A DNA stretch of 52,864 nt from an archaeon (GTDB taxonomy: Archaea > Nanobdellota > Nanobdellia > CSSed11-243R1), in assembly GCA_024277205.1 (NCBI GenBank), contig JAJRVP010000011.1, forward strand, positions 1-52,864, read 5' to 3'. The position numbers were made by a program, and so were the translations under genes. Positions 16,729-27,698 of this stretch are shown one piece after another. Below the pieces are notes generated by a model. It saw only the letters and a list, made by a program, of their open reading frames with translations. It had not been told where the DNA came from and made no database searches. Positions within the stretch are counted from its first letter, which is position 1. Every line of letters starts with the position of its first letter.

Positions 16729-17279
16729 TAGAATTTCACTTTAACCTGCTTTCTTTCCACATCTTTAATTTTGAACATTGGTTTTTCTTTTTTACCCATA
16801 AACTTTGCAAACCAAACGCCCGGAATTGTTTCAATTAAATTATTGTATTGTAGAATAGCATCGTTGTAAAATTGTCTGGCATAAGCAATCTTACTTTCTA
16901 TTCCCGCTAGCTCTTCTTGTAACATTAAGAAATTTTCACTTGCCCTAAGTTTTGGATAATTTTCTGCAACAGCAAAAATTGTTTTTAATGCATCTGCAAG
17001 TTGGTTTCCAGCTTTTATTTTTTGCTGGGGTGTTCTAGCTTTTAGCACTTCAGTCCTTGCTTTTGTTACTTCATTGAAAACTTTTCTTTCATGCTTTGCA
17101 TAACCTTTTACTGTTTCAACAAGATTTGGAACTAAATCCGCCCTTTTCTTTAATTGAACGTCTATTTGTGCCCATGCATTGCTGATTACATTTTCTAAGA
17201 CAATTATTCTGTTAAAGTAATATACAAAAAATGCAACAATTGCGAGTGCAACAATTAACAAAATCCACATATTTATCAC
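16728..17279 (-). CDS. lemA: LemA family protein
   Basis: NAWAQIDVQLKKRADLVPNLVETVKGYAKHE. Confidence 0.93.
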   Translation of the reverse strand: MINMWILLIVALAIVAFFVYYFNRIIVLENVISNAWAQIDVQLKKRADLVPNLVETVKGYAKHERKVFNEVTKARTEVLKARTPQQKIKAGNQLADALKTIFAVAENYPKLRASENFLMLQEELAGIESKIAYARQFYNDAILQYNNLIETIPGVWFAKFMGKKEKPMFKIKDVERKQVKVKF

Positions 17280-17591
17280 CTAGAGTTCCTCTTCAAGCCC
17301 TTTAAGAAGCCCTTTCTTTTTTAAGATTTCTACTTGGTTTTTTCTGTATTTATATATTACATCCCCTTTTGTATCGGGCTGAAATTCCCATGGTTTTATT
17401 AGAACAATATCTCTTTCTCTGAGCCAAAGATGCCTTGTTAATCTTCCAGGAACGCGGCACACTCTTATTTTTCCATCCACACCCTTAACTTTCATTTTTG
17501 CATAACCAAGGAGTTGTTCTATAATGCCAAGCATTTCTCCTTCTCTTGGCAACCTCACTCTTACTGGAGTTCCTGTATTTTGGTAGTTCAT
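17280..17591 (-). CDS. translation initiation factor aIF1A
   Basis: VRLPREGEMLGIIEQLLGYAKMKV...CRVPGRLTRHLWLREGDIV-like. Confidence 0.92.
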   Translation of the reverse strand: MNYQNTGTPVRVRLPREGEMLGIIEQLLGYAKMKVKGVDGKIRVCRVPGRLTRHLWLRERDIVLIKPWEFQPDTKGDVIYKYRKNQVEILKKKGLLKGLEEEL

Positions 17592-17630
17592 ACAAATTAA
17601 AAAAGAAGTTGATTTTATAAACCTTTACAA

Positions 17631-17930
17631 TTATATTGTAAATATTTGTGCATGGGGAATTCCATTAATCTCTTTAATTTCTTCTTTTTTAACAATCCCT
17701 TCTTCAATAGCTTTTGTTACAATATCTCTTCCAACTAAATTTGCAATGGTTGCATTTTCTAAGGATTTTATTGCAGTTTCTATTTCTACAAGTTCGCCTT
17801 TAAAGAAATGCTCAGATATTTTGAAATTTCCAAATTTTTTCCCTAAAAGTTCTTCATCACAAATAGCTACAACAATCTCTTCTTTAGCACCCTGAGTTAC
17901 TCTTTGAATTTTTATCCAGACTTTCATCAT
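17631..17930 (-). CDS. DUF424-like protein
   Basis: MMKVWIKIQR...EEIVVAICDEELLGKKF...GIPHAQIF. Confidence 0.75.
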   Translation of the reverse strand: MMKVWIKIQRVTQGAKEEIVVAICDEELLGKKFGNFKISEHFFKGELVEIETAIKSLENATIANLVGRDIVTKAIEEGIVKKEEIKEINGIPHAQIFTI

Positions 17931-19111
17931 TTCCTTAAGAGTTTATATCTTTTTAAAAAATGTGGTATGCCAAGCACAAGAGTGACGATCCCTAATAAGA
18001 ATATTGTGGTATTCATACTAAATGTGTCTGTGATGTAACCTCCAGATATAACAAAAATTGCTGCAAATAAGTCAATAGTGAATTGACTTATTGATAATAC
18101 TGTTGCTCTATTTTTTGGAGTTATATGGTGGTTCATATAAGCATCCAAAATCTTTTCTTTATAATCTCTGGAGATGTACAGCATTATTACTGCTATTGCT
18201 GCGATTGGTGCATTAATGATCGACATGATTACAAATGCAAAACATTGAATCAATATTATGCTAAGAAGTGATACCTTTTCTTTTATTTTTCCTTCTATTT
18301 TATCTGCAAATGATGCAATAATCCCTGATGTTCCATGAATAATTGCAAATAATCCCCCAATGCTTAGGATGCTAAACCCAATTTTAACTAAATATGGTTG
18401 GCTAAGTAGATTTACAAAAATACCCATTGGAATTGTAAGGATTACTCCAAATATAATAAACCAACTTACGTGTTTGTTTTTCATTGAAAATCTAAGAGAA
18501 TCTATAAAATGTTCATAATGTTTCTTTAGAGAAGTTGTTTTCTTTTTAACATATGGTTCAGCTATTGAAAGAACAATTAGCGATGAAATAAAAATGAGAA
18601 TTGCGTTGATTATAAAAGGCAATCGAATATTAATATTGAACAGAATGGGTCCTATTAATGCACCAGTAACCACAGTGATTGTTATTACTTTTCTTATCTT
18701 ACTTCTTATTTTCAAGTAATCTTTTTGTCTTTTTAGTTTTCTTAGAGATTCGTACAATAATGCAGATTGAGAACCAGAGCGGAATGCATCTGCAATACCT
18801 AAAAGAGAATATCCTAATAGAAATGCGTAAAATCCATTACCAAGTCCAATAACAAAATTACCGATACTCCAAACTAATGTAGCTATGAAAACAGTTATTC
18901 TATGACCAAACAAATCAGCAAAAACACCAGATGGAATCTCAAGAAGTAAAATTATAATCAAGGAAGCAGCTTCAAGAATTCCAATTTGAGTGTAAGTTAT
19001 GTTAAATGCCCTTATGAATAAAATCCAAATAGCAATAGTAAACCAAAAACTTGAAAGGATTCTGAAGGCAAAAAATTTTTTGATGTTGGCCTCAATGTTC
19101 TTTTGCCACAA
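17927..19111 (-). CDS. MFS transporter
   Basis: 12-TM pattern, GVFADLFGHRITVFIA. Confidence 0.8.
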   Translation of the reverse strand: MWQKNIEANIKKFFAFRILSSFWFTIAIWILFIRAFNITYTQIGILEAASLIIILLLEIPSGVFADLFGHRITVFIATLVWSIGNFVIGLGNGFYAFLLGYSLLGIADAFRSGSQSALLYESLRKLKRQKDYLKIRSKIRKVITITVVTGALIGPILFNINIRLPFIINAILIFISSLIVLSIAEPYVKKKTTSLKKHYEHFIDSLRFSMKNKHVSWFIIFGVILTIPMGIFVNLLSQPYLVKIGFSILSIGGLFAIIHGTSGIIASFADKIEGKIKEKVSLLSIILIQCFAFVIMSIINAPIAAIAVIMLYISRDYKEKILDAYMNHHITPKNRATVLSISQFTIDLFAAIFVISGGYITDTFSMNTTIFLLGIVTLVLGIPHFLKRYKLLRK

Positions 19112-19519
19112 CTACCTCACCTTTGGGACTGGACGCCTTGCTTGGCATGCCATGCAATGTAACATTAGAATTCTATCTTCTTTTTCAAATTTAGTGTCTG
19201 GACTCCCACATTCTTTGCATTTTACATATTCTTTGATATATTGCTGCATCTTTTCATTTACTAATCTATTCTTAAATTTCCCAATAAATATTACTCTATT
19301 TCCATCAATTGTTCCAGAAGTTGCAAGTTCTTTTGACAAATATTTTATGATGTGATTTATGTCTCGATTTAAATAATTTGCAATCGCATTCAGGTTTTTA
19401 ACAATTGTCCTATTCCCTTCAATAAAAGAATCAACAGGAGGTGGATTAAATCTTTCACCCCTATCAGATTGTTTTGGTATTTTCTCATACGCTTTTTTCA
19501 ATAGTTTTTCATAATCCAT
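19112..19519 (-). CDS. translation initiation factor aIF2 beta
   Basis: C-terminal Zn ribbon CKECGSPDTKFEKEDRILMLHCMAC. Confidence 0.93.
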   Translation of the reverse strand: MDYEKLLKKAYEKIPKQSDRGERFNPPPVDSFIEGNRTIVKNLNAIANYLNRDINHIIKYLSKELATSGTIDGNRVIFIGKFKNRLVNEKMQQYIKEYVKCKECGSPDTKFEKEDRILMLHCMACQARRPVPKVR

Positions 19520-19553
19520 ATACTACCAACTTTTTTACGCATTAATAAATGTT

Positions 19554-20741
19554 TCAGTCAATTAATATCTTTTCTTCTATTCTTGAAAAAAGAGTGAAGA
19601 TTATTGCCGAGACACCAAGAATGATTAATGTGATATTAAGAGACCATTCAACTGCCTTACCAATTATTGGATTTAATACAATTAATACAAACGTACTAAA
19701 CATTGAAATAGATGAAATAATGGTTGCTCTTTCTTTTGAGGGGATATATTTATTCATATAACTGTTAAATGCCGGCTTCCTTCCAAGCCCAAAACCCGCT
19801 GCCAAAATGATTGAGATTAACACGATAGGAATATAATTAGTTAAGCCTGCAACAATGAAACCAATTCCCAAGATTAATGCACTTATGGCTAAAAAACTAC
19901 TTTTTGAACCAACCAACCTTTCAACTTTTGAGTAGTTGTTGATGATTATTATTTGCGACAAAACTAAAAGCGCATGAACAATACCAAAATATGCAACATT
20001 TATTCCAATCCTTTGTAGCACTAATTGGTAGGTCCATATCAGAAAGTATGAAATCGAAGCAACAAATATATAATCTAATGCCAAAATTTTTAGCTCTTTA
20101 TGCTTTACAAAAAATTTAAACCCCTTTACAAGAACGTCTACATATCTTCGTGATTCAATCTTTTTTCTTGTTTTGGGTTCTTTTATTGTTAATACAATTA
20201 GTGCTGCAATTCCTGTAGGAATGGATGTTAATAGCATTGGCCATTGTAATCCAAGATTAACTGCAATTACGCTTCCGATAATAGGCCCGACAAATATTCC
20301 TGCAAGATGAAAACTTTGCCATCTTCCAAATATTTTTTTGGATTGTTTTTCTAATTTTACTTTTTTTAATGAATCATATAAAATTGCCTGGTCTGCTCCA
20401 GAAATTAATGCTACGCCCAGAGCAAACAATAATTCTCCTAATAGGAATACATAAAAATTTGGAAAACTAGCATATATAATTGTGGCAACAGCATTTATTC
20501 CTGCTCCTAAGAAAATAGATACCTTTCTACCAAGATAATCTGCAACCGCACCTGTAGGAACTTCAAATAAAAATATGAATAGCATAAAAAAGGACTGCAG
20601 TATAAGAATCTGGGAAAATTCTAATTTACCCCATGTCATAAAAAACGGAATTAAAACAGCCCCTATAAAATGGATTCCACTAAAGAATTTTATTAGGTAC
20701 ATTTTCCAGATATTATTCTTATAATCTTCTGAAATACTCAT
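19554..20741 (-). CDS. MFS transporter
   Basis: GAVADYLGRKVSIFLGA; 12-TM pattern. Confidence 0.8.
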   Translation of the reverse strand: MSISEDYKNNIWKMYLIKFFSGIHFIGAVLIPFFMTWGKLEFSQILILQSFFMLFIFLFEVPTGAVADYLGRKVSIFLGAGINAVATIIYASFPNFYVFLLGELLFALGVALISGADQAILYDSLKKVKLEKQSKKIFGRWQSFHLAGIFVGPIIGSVIAVNLGLQWPMLLTSIPTGIAALIVLTIKEPKTRKKIESRRYVDVLVKGFKFFVKHKELKILALDYIFVASISYFLIWTYQLVLQRIGINVAYFGIVHALLVLSQIIIINNYSKVERLVGSKSSFLAISALILGIGFIVAGLTNYIPIVLISIILAAGFGLGRKPAFNSYMNKYIPSKERATIISSISMFSTFVLIVLNPIIGKAVEWSLNITLIILGVSAIIFTLFSRIEEKILID

Positions 20742-20775
20742 AAAATCTAAAATTGAGAAAAAATTATAAGTTTAA

Positions 20776-21456
20776 TTATTCAAGAAGTTTTACTTTTCCT
20801 GGGCGAGGTTCAAATAGTTCGCCTTCATTCATTAAATCTGTTAAAACACTTTCAACTACTTTTTCATCTCCAATCTTTTCAATTATTTTTGAAACCTCAG
20901 CACCTTCACCCTTGTCAAGTTCTTTTATTAAATTAACAACTTTTTGGCGCGGGCTTTCAAAAAGTGTTGTTTGCCCTTCTGGAAGCTTTTCTTCTACAAC
21001 TTCTTCTTCAATAACTTCTTCAACAACTTCATCTTCTTTTTTAGTTTCAACTTTACTTTCTGTTTTTGGCATTTCCTTTTTTTGTTTTATTAATTCAAGT
21101 TTTCTTAAAATCTCCCAATTTGGATTGTCTATTATAACAACAATTTCTGGTATAACATAGATCTCATCTTCATATTTTCTTATTCTGCCAATCACATCAA
21201 CAATGTTGCCAATTTTTACTTTCTCAACTAAATCAAGTTGGTCTTCGAATGAGCGCACCCTAATTGTTTCTGTGCCATCATCAATTATGAAGAATCCATA
21301 TTTTTTGCTGTCAGAAATAAATTTTGAAACAACAGTTCCTAAAATTCTAACTCTATTTACTTGCAAAGTTCCAAACTGCACAAATCCATCTTCTGTAAAA
21401 TTCCCATTAACAATGTCAGTAATAGCCATCTTATACGCAGTCCATCTTTTAGCCAT
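20776..21456 (-). CDS. RPA-like OB-fold single-stranded DNA-binding protein
   Basis: VRILGTVVSKFISDSKKYGFFIIDDGTETIRVRSF OB fold. Confidence 0.78.
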   Translation of the reverse strand: MAKRWTAYKMAITDIVNGNFTEDGFVQFGTLQVNRVRILGTVVSKFISDSKKYGFFIIDDGTETIRVRSFEDQLDLVEKVKIGNIVDVIGRIRKYEDEIYVIPEIVVIIDNPNWEILRKLELIKQKKEMPKTESKVETKKEDEVVEEVIEEEVVEEKLPEGQTTLFESPRQKVVNLIKELDKGEGAEVSKIIEKIGDEKVVESVLTDLMNEGELFEPRPGKVKLLE

Positions 21457-21494
21457 AGTAAAAAGATAGATAAAGAAGTATTATAAAATTATTG

Positions 21495-22070
21495 CTATAA
21501 AACGCCAATAACTAAAGGTGCAAATCTATAGAAAAGGAATGCATTGAATAAGACATTAAGAGCAAAGTATGGCAAATATTTCGCCGGAAATCTGTGGAGA
21601 ACAGTTTGGAACATAATAAAAGCAAAATGTGAAAAAATTGTCAATCCTAACCCAAGCAAAAATATGTTAATTCCAGAATATAAGCTGGCCAAGGCACCAA
21701 TTAGGCCAAATGTTGGCATTACAATTATCCAATACGGATTTATTCTTCTTGTAAGAATGTTATGGATAGCAATCAATATCATACCAATTAAAGCCCCTGG
21801 AAGAGCACCAAAAGAAATTCCAGTTATAATTGTAGTGAATGTTGCAAGTTCTAATCCAAATTTTTTAAGTTTTGTTTTTTGTCCAAAGTAACTAACAGCA
21901 ATTGTTAGTGCAATTAGTGAGATTATTATCATAAATGACTTAAATATGAAAGTGGGAATTGCAATAATAGGAATAATTGCTAAAAGTTTTGGATTAAATT
22001 TAATTTTTTGAGCCCAGTCTTCATTATGTTCGCTTCCTAATCGTGGAAGAATGAATTTTTTGAAACCCAT
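21495..22070 (-). CDS. integral membrane protein
   Basis: Hydrophobic multi-TM ORF. Confidence 0.6.
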   Translation of the reverse strand: MGFKKFILPRLGSEHNEDWAQKIKFNPKLLAIIPIIAIPTFIFKSFMIIISLIALTIAVSYFGQKTKLKKFGLELATFTTIITGISFGALPGALIGMILIAIHNILTRRINPYWIIVMPTFGLIGALASLYSGINIFLLGLGLTIFSHFAFIMFQTVLHRFPAKYLPYFALNVLFNAFLFYRFAPLVIGVL

Positions 22071-22106
22071 AACTTTTTATTTAGTTTCAATCTTTTAAAT
22101 TTTGGG

Positions 22107-23678
22107 GTGACAATTTTGGAATATACAGAAGAAGAAAAAATTGTTTTAAATCACTTTTTCACAAATTTAGATAAACCTGTTTTCTTTGTTAAAAATATGC
22201 ATCCAGAAGTTTGGGCATTAATGCAGGCAATGTATTCCCGCTCAAAAAAAGGATTGCGCCAAAATTTTCTTGAATTATTAAAACAAGATGAATCCAACTT
22301 TAAGGATATGGTTGAGATTCTAAAGAACAAAGAAGCCCAGATTAAAATGGATAATGCAATTAATAAAGCAATCAAATTTATGGATAAGTGGGTTCTTGGG
22401 TTTGGACATGCATCTGTTGCAGAGGGTGCAGTTATTGGAATCGGATTGGAAGGAGTTAGTATTTTAGCAACAAAAGTAATTGAAGATAACCGCCTTTCAT
22501 CTTTCATAGAAAAATCAACTCGATATGTCCATTTTGATAGAAATTCTTTTTACACAGATGAGAAGCTAAAAAATTCTGAATTTGGCGAAGAAGTTGAGAA
22601 TTTAATTAATGAACTTTTTGATTTTTATGAAAAACTCCAAGAACCTGTTTTAGAATATGTTAAAAAGATAGCGCCAATAAAACAAGGGCAATCTGAAAAA
22701 GCATGGGAAAGGGCTTGTGCTGCAAGAAGATTTGATGCAGTTAGATATATTTTGCCAGCTTGCACAATGACAAGTTTAGGTTGGACAGTTAATGCAAGAG
22801 AATTAGCGCATGGAATTAAAAAACTTCTTTCTCATCCAATAAATGAGATGCAAGTAATTGGGCAGATGTTAAAAGAAGAAGGAAAAAAAGTTTTGCCATC
22901 TTTGTTAAAATATGCAGATAAAAATGAATATATCTCTGAGACAGACAAGGAAATGTTTGAGCTTGTTAAGAATTACAAATTTGAACAAGGAGAGAATGTT
23001 CCTGTTAAATTGATTGCATATTCTTCCGATATCGACGACTTAGTTGTGGCTGCAATCATCTACAAATACTCAAATGCCTCCATGGAAGAAATACTTGAAA
23101 AAGTCAAAAAAATGGCAAAGGAAGAAAAAGAGAAAGTATTTGACAAATATTTGGAAAAGATGGGGCCTCACGATTGGCCAATGAGAGAACTTGAACATGT
23201 TTACTTCACTTGGGACATCTTAATGGATTTTGGTGCTTTTAGAGACTTGCAAAGGCATAGAATTTGCACTCAAACACCGCAATTAACAACAACATTCCAT
23301 GGGTATTCCATACCAAAAGATATAATTGATGCTGGATTTAAAGAAGAATTTGATGAGATAATGCAAAAAGCAGACAAACTATTTAGGAAAATTTATGAGA
23401 AATATCCTTATGAGGCGCAGTACATTGTGCCTCTTGCTTTTAAAAAGAGATATTTGATGACTGCAAATTTGAGGGAGATGTATCACTTGATTAAATTAAG
23501 AACAACACCACAGGCACACGAGTCATATAGAAACATTGCACGCCAGATGTTTATAATCTTGAAGGAAAAGTTCCCACTTTTGACAAAATACATGGTTTGC
23601 AACATGAGTGACGAAGAACTCGGCAGGTTAAAAGCAGAATTGCGTTTGGAAGAGAAGATTAAGAAGGGGTTGATTTAA
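22107..23678 (+). CDS. ThyX-like two-domain protein
   Basis: FGHASVAEGAVIGIGLEGVS...STRYVHF and FRDLQRHRICTQTPQL...LRTTPQAHESYRNIARQMF. Confidence 0.8.
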   Translation: MTILEYTEEEKIVLNHFFTNLDKPVFFVKNMHPEVWALMQAMYSRSKKGLRQNFLELLKQDESNFKDMVEILKNKEAQIKMDNAINKAIKFMDKWVLGFGHASVAEGAVIGIGLEGVSILATKVIEDNRLSSFIEKSTRYVHFDRNSFYTDEKLKNSEFGEEVENLINELFDFYEKLQEPVLEYVKKIAPIKQGQSEKAWERACAARRFDAVRYILPACTMTSLGWTVNARELAHGIKKLLSHPINEMQVIGQMLKEEGKKVLPSLLKYADKNEYISETDKEMFELVKNYKFEQGENVPVKLIAYSSDIDDLVVAAIIYKYSNASMEEILEKVKKMAKEEKEKVFDKYLEKMGPHDWPMRELEHVYFTWDILMDFGAFRDLQRHRICTQTPQLTTTFHGYSIPKDIIDAGFKEEFDEIMQKADKLFRKIYEKYPYEAQYIVPLAFKKRYLMTANLREMYHLIKLRTTPQAHESYRNIARQMFIILKEKFPLLTKYMVCNMSDEELGRLKAELRLEEKIKKGLI

Positions 23679-24298
23679 CCAATAACTACAATGTCTGAAT
23701 CAGGAGAATGAAATGCTCTTTTAAATTTTTCAAAATTAATTTTTAGATTTTTACCTAATAACGCATCATTGCAAATAAATCCTTCGTCATCATATCCTTT
23801 GATTAAAATAAAATGTCCTTTGTAACCTGCTTTTCCTGTGAGAACATTTCTGTTTACTGTGGCTATCACAAGTTTGTTTTTATTCAATTGCTCTTTAATG
23901 AATTCAACATCAACCTCTTTCTTTTCAAAAAGATTATTGGATAAGACATATTCAACAGCGCTGTCGTAATTGTCAACATCATATTCATCCCTTTCTTCTT
24001 CATTGTTTAAATCCATATTGGCAATTTTTTTGAAATATTCTGCATCATTGCCTATTTTTCTTATTGGAACATTGCTATAATACTTTACAGGTATTTTAAG
24101 TTGGTGAAAAAATCGAGTGATATAAACTTCAAAAAACCACGTTTTTGGTTTATATCTTAGCATAGAATATAATTCTGAAAATGAAATTGGCTTGTCAGGT
24201 TTAAAATACTTATAGACCATCATAACAGTAGGTGGTCCTTGACACGAAGCGTATCTTTCTTCTTTATCTTCAACAAAAGGAACATTTTTGATTATCAT
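23675..24298 (-). CDS. peptidase C39-like family protein
   Basis: ASCQGPPTVMMVYKYF...KGHFILIKGYDDEGFICNDALLG. Confidence 0.7.
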   Translation of the reverse strand: MIIKNVPFVEDKEERYASCQGPPTVMMVYKYFKPDKPISFSELYSMLRYKPKTWFFEVYITRFFHQLKIPVKYYSNVPIRKIGNDAEYFKKIANMDLNNEEERDEYDVDNYDSAVEYVLSNNLFEKKEVDVEFIKEQLNKNKLVIATVNRNVLTGKAGYKGHFILIKGYDDEGFICNDALLGKNLKINFEKFKRAFHSPDSDIVVIG

Positions 24299-24300
24299 TT

Positions 24301-25611
24301 TTAGTAAAACTTAAACTTTTCACACAATTCTTTAACTTCTTGTTTGATTTTCTTTTGAAGCTCTTCGTTTTCATAATCATTGATTATTTGAGAAATCCAT
24401 TCGCCAATTATTTTCATTTCTTCTTCTTTCATTCCGCGAGTTGTTAAAACAGGAGTTCCAATTCTTAATCCAGATGGCTTAAATGGTGTTGAAGGATCAT
24501 AAGGAATTGTATTCATATTTGTAACTATTCCTGCATTTTCAAGAGCAACTGCAACTTGTTTTCCAATCCCAATTTCAATTGGTGTCAAATCAATTAAAAT
24601 CAAATGATTGTCTGTGCCACCTGTCACAAGTTTTATCCCATTATCCATCAACGTTTCAGCAAGTACCTTAGCATTTTTTACAATTTGATGAGCATATTCT
24701 TTAAACTCTGGTTTCATTGCTTCTGAAAATGCAATTGCTTTTGCTGCAATTACATGCTGGTGTGGTCCACCTTGTAATCCTGGAAAAACAGCCCTATCGA
24801 TTTTCAACGCAAGATTTTTTTCTCGCTTTGCTTGTTTTTCATCTAAACCTTCTACATTAGCAAGTCTATCCTCTTTTTTACAAAGAATTAAAGCACCCCT
24901 CGGCCCTCTTAATGTTTTGTGAGTAGTAGTCATAACAACATCTGTAAATGGAAGTGGAGAAGGATGAGCACCGCCGACAATTAAACCAGCAATGTGAGAA
25001 ATATCTGCCATTGAATACGCACCAACTTCTAAAGCAATTTCATGAAATTCTTTAAATGGAATTGTTCTTGGATAAGCAGTATATCCACTGATAATTAATT
25101 TTGGTTTTTCTTTTATTGCAAGTTTTCTTATTTCATCCATATTAAGCATCCCAGTTTCTTTGTCAACAACATAAGGATATGATTTGTAAAACTTTGCAGA
25201 GAAATTTACAGTGTGTCCATGAGTTAAATGCCCACCCATGTCAAGTCGCATACCCATTATTTTATCTCCTGGTTTTAAAAGAGCATAATAGATTGCTGCG
25301 TTTGCAGGACTTCCAGAATAAGGTTGAACATTTGCATGCTCTGCTCCAAAAAGTTTTTTTGCTCTTTCAATTGCAATTGTTTCGATTTCATCAACATTTG
25401 CCATACCTTGATAATATCTTTTTCTTGGATAACCTTCTGCATATTTATTTGTTAAAAGACTGCCTGTTGCTTCAAGAATAGCTTTTGAAACATAGTTTTC
25501 AGAAGGAATCATATTAAGAACAGATTTTTGCCTTTCAACTTCTGATTGAATGAGTTGATATATTTCAGAATCGCATTTGGCTATGCTCTCGTAGGTTATA
25601 TTTTCACTCAT
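24301..25611 (-). CDS. glyA: serine hydroxymethyltransferase
   Basis: IPSENYVSKAILEATGS; MTTTHKTLRGPRGA. Confidence 0.97.
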   Translation of the reverse strand: MSENITYESIAKCDSEIYQLIQSEVERQKSVLNMIPSENYVSKAILEATGSLLTNKYAEGYPRKRYYQGMANVDEIETIAIERAKKLFGAEHANVQPYSGSPANAAIYYALLKPGDKIMGMRLDMGGHLTHGHTVNFSAKFYKSYPYVVDKETGMLNMDEIRKLAIKEKPKLIISGYTAYPRTIPFKEFHEIALEVGAYSMADISHIAGLIVGGAHPSPLPFTDVVMTTTHKTLRGPRGALILCKKEDRLANVEGLDEKQAKREKNLALKIDRAVFPGLQGGPHQHVIAAKAIAFSEAMKPEFKEYAHQIVKNAKVLAETLMDNGIKLVTGGTDNHLILIDLTPIEIGIGKQVAVALENAGIVTNMNTIPYDPSTPFKPSGLRIGTPVLTTRGMKEEEMKIIGEWISQIINDYENEELQKKIKQEVKELCEKFKFY

Positions 25612-27650
25612 CTTGGCATTCTCCTTAACACACCATGCTTTGGCTCAAATAATTCACCTTCTCTTTTCATCTTTTCAATTATTTCTTCAATTTTAGATTC
25701 TTCAAGCCCTTTTTCTTTTGCAGCATCAATTACATCAGCAAGAGGGACATTTGCCCCATATTTTGCTTCAAGTTCTCTAATGATTTCGCGCATCATAATT
25801 ATTCTGCTTCTTTGGGATGTAGTAATGCCTGTAACAATTCTATCAATGTCTAGCTCACCAGTTTCAGTATCCATCCCAACTTTTTGAAGGCAGTATCTCA
25901 TAATTCTTATTGCTCTTCTTGCATCTTTTCCCTCAACAACATTACTAAGTCTAATCCGTGCAGAAGCCTGAGCAAGTCTTACCATTGCTTCTAATTGTCT
26001 TGCAGAAATTGGAATTGGTCTAATTCCTTCTTCTTCACCCTTTTTCCTTTGCGAACGTAAATTAACAAAAAATGATTTTATCTCCAACATGGCATCCGAA
26101 GATAATTTTGGTTTGCAATATCTTTTTGCATAGGCAATATATTTTCTCATTATTTCTGGTGCAATTTCTGGAACTAATTCTTCAGGCTTGCTGAATGAAG
26201 ACAGAATGTGGTCTGCTAATTTTTCATCTTTTTCCTTATTAGGAATATCTCTAATTGGAAATATTAAATCAAACCTTGAAATTAATGTTGGTGGCATATC
26301 TATCTGATCTGCTATTGCTATGTATGGATCAAACCTTCCAAGTTTTGGATTTGCAGCAGCAAGTATTGTTGTTTCTGCTTTTAGAGTAGAATGAATATTT
26401 GCTTTTGCAATTGTAATTGTCTGCTGCTCCATAGCTTCGTGCATTGCAACTCTATCTTCTTTTTCCATTTTATCTATCTCATCTACACAACAAATCCCTT
26501 TATTTGCAAGTACAATTGCACCAGCTTCAAGAGACCACCCTCTTAGAAATTCGTCTTTAACAACAGAAGCAGTAAGCCCCGCCCCACTTGCTCCTTTTCC
26601 AGAGACATAACGTGCTTTTGGAGCAATTGATGCAACATATTTTAGCATTTGGGATTTTGCTACACCTGGGTCTCCGACAAGAAGGATATGGATATCTCCC
26701 CTAACTTTTGTTTTGTCAGGCCTTTCTGTTTTAACCCCACCAAACAATTGTAATACAATTGCTTCTTTAATGGATTCATATCCAAAAATGCTTGGTGCAA
26801 TAGAATTAATAAGTTTTTTATCAATCAAAGGATCTTGAGACATTTCTTTAATTATTTTTTTATCTTCAGGTGTTAGTTCTAAATCTTCAAATTCTTTTTC
26901 AGAAGGTTCAATATTATTTGCTTGCATTATTAAATCAAACCTTGTGCTTTTAGAACCCCTATCTACTATTGGAATTTCTTTAATAATACCAGTAACAACA
27001 ACGCGAGTTCCTGGTGAAGTTTTCTTTTCAATTTTTGGTTCAACTAAATCTTCTGTTAAAAATATACTAAGTCTTCTTGGTTGGGCTTCTGTTAAAAGTT
27101 GTTCAGGCGATTCTTCAACTACAATTCTTTGAGTATCAACAAGCTTTTTATCAACTAGTTTAAATCTTCCTTTTCTACCACAAGAACACATTGTTGGCTC
27201 TTTAACAGTATTTTCTGTTTGTTTCATATCAATTTGGGTTCCACAAACAGGACATTCAAATGTTATAACTGTTGAAACAGGCCTAACATCTGAAGCTTGC
27301 CTTATCAAACCTTCAATCGAGATTAGTTTGTTTATATGTTTGCTTCGGATATCCCTTATCAAGATTCTAAGATTTTCTGGAAGATTGCAAAACCTTATGT
27401 TTAACTGCACCTCAGAAGCCATCTCAATTCTTCTTAATGCAGTTTGAAAAAGTTTAATTGCATCTTCTGGACTTTCCAAAAGAAAATCAGTTAATTCTGG
27501 ATCAAATTTATCTAATTCTCTAAAATCAATTACAAGAGAATGTCTGCCCTCATTTATTACTCTACTTAACTCTACTAAGTATTGTTTAGAAATAAATTCT
27601 TCAAACTTTTCAATTATTCCTTCTTCAAAACTAATAGCTTTACTATCCAT
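25608..27650 (-). CDS. mcm: MCM replicative helicase
   Basis: GDPGVAKSQMLKY; CCVDEIDKM; LISRFDLIF. Confidence 0.97.
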   Translation of the reverse strand: MDSKAISFEEGIIEKFEEFISKQYLVELSRVINEGRHSLVIDFRELDKFDPELTDFLLESPEDAIKLFQTALRRIEMASEVQLNIRFCNLPENLRILIRDIRSKHINKLISIEGLIRQASDVRPVSTVITFECPVCGTQIDMKQTENTVKEPTMCSCGRKGRFKLVDKKLVDTQRIVVEESPEQLLTEAQPRRLSIFLTEDLVEPKIEKKTSPGTRVVVTGIIKEIPIVDRGSKSTRFDLIMQANNIEPSEKEFEDLELTPEDKKIIKEMSQDPLIDKKLINSIAPSIFGYESIKEAIVLQLFGGVKTERPDKTKVRGDIHILLVGDPGVAKSQMLKYVASIAPKARYVSGKGASGAGLTASVVKDEFLRGWSLEAGAIVLANKGICCVDEIDKMEKEDRVAMHEAMEQQTITIAKANIHSTLKAETTILAAANPKLGRFDPYIAIADQIDMPPTLISRFDLIFPIRDIPNKEKDEKLADHILSSFSKPEELVPEIAPEIMRKYIAYAKRYCKPKLSSDAMLEIKSFFVNLRSQRKKGEEEGIRPIPISARQLEAMVRLAQASARIRLSNVVEGKDARRAIRIMRYCLQKVGMDTETGELDIDRIVTGITTSQRSRIIMMREIIRELEAKYGANVPLADVIDAAKEKGLEESKIEEIIEKMKREGELFEPKHGVLRRMPR

Positions 27651-27698
27651 AGTATAACCCTTACCTTAATTCAGACAATTTGTCTTCTGGTAAGAAAA

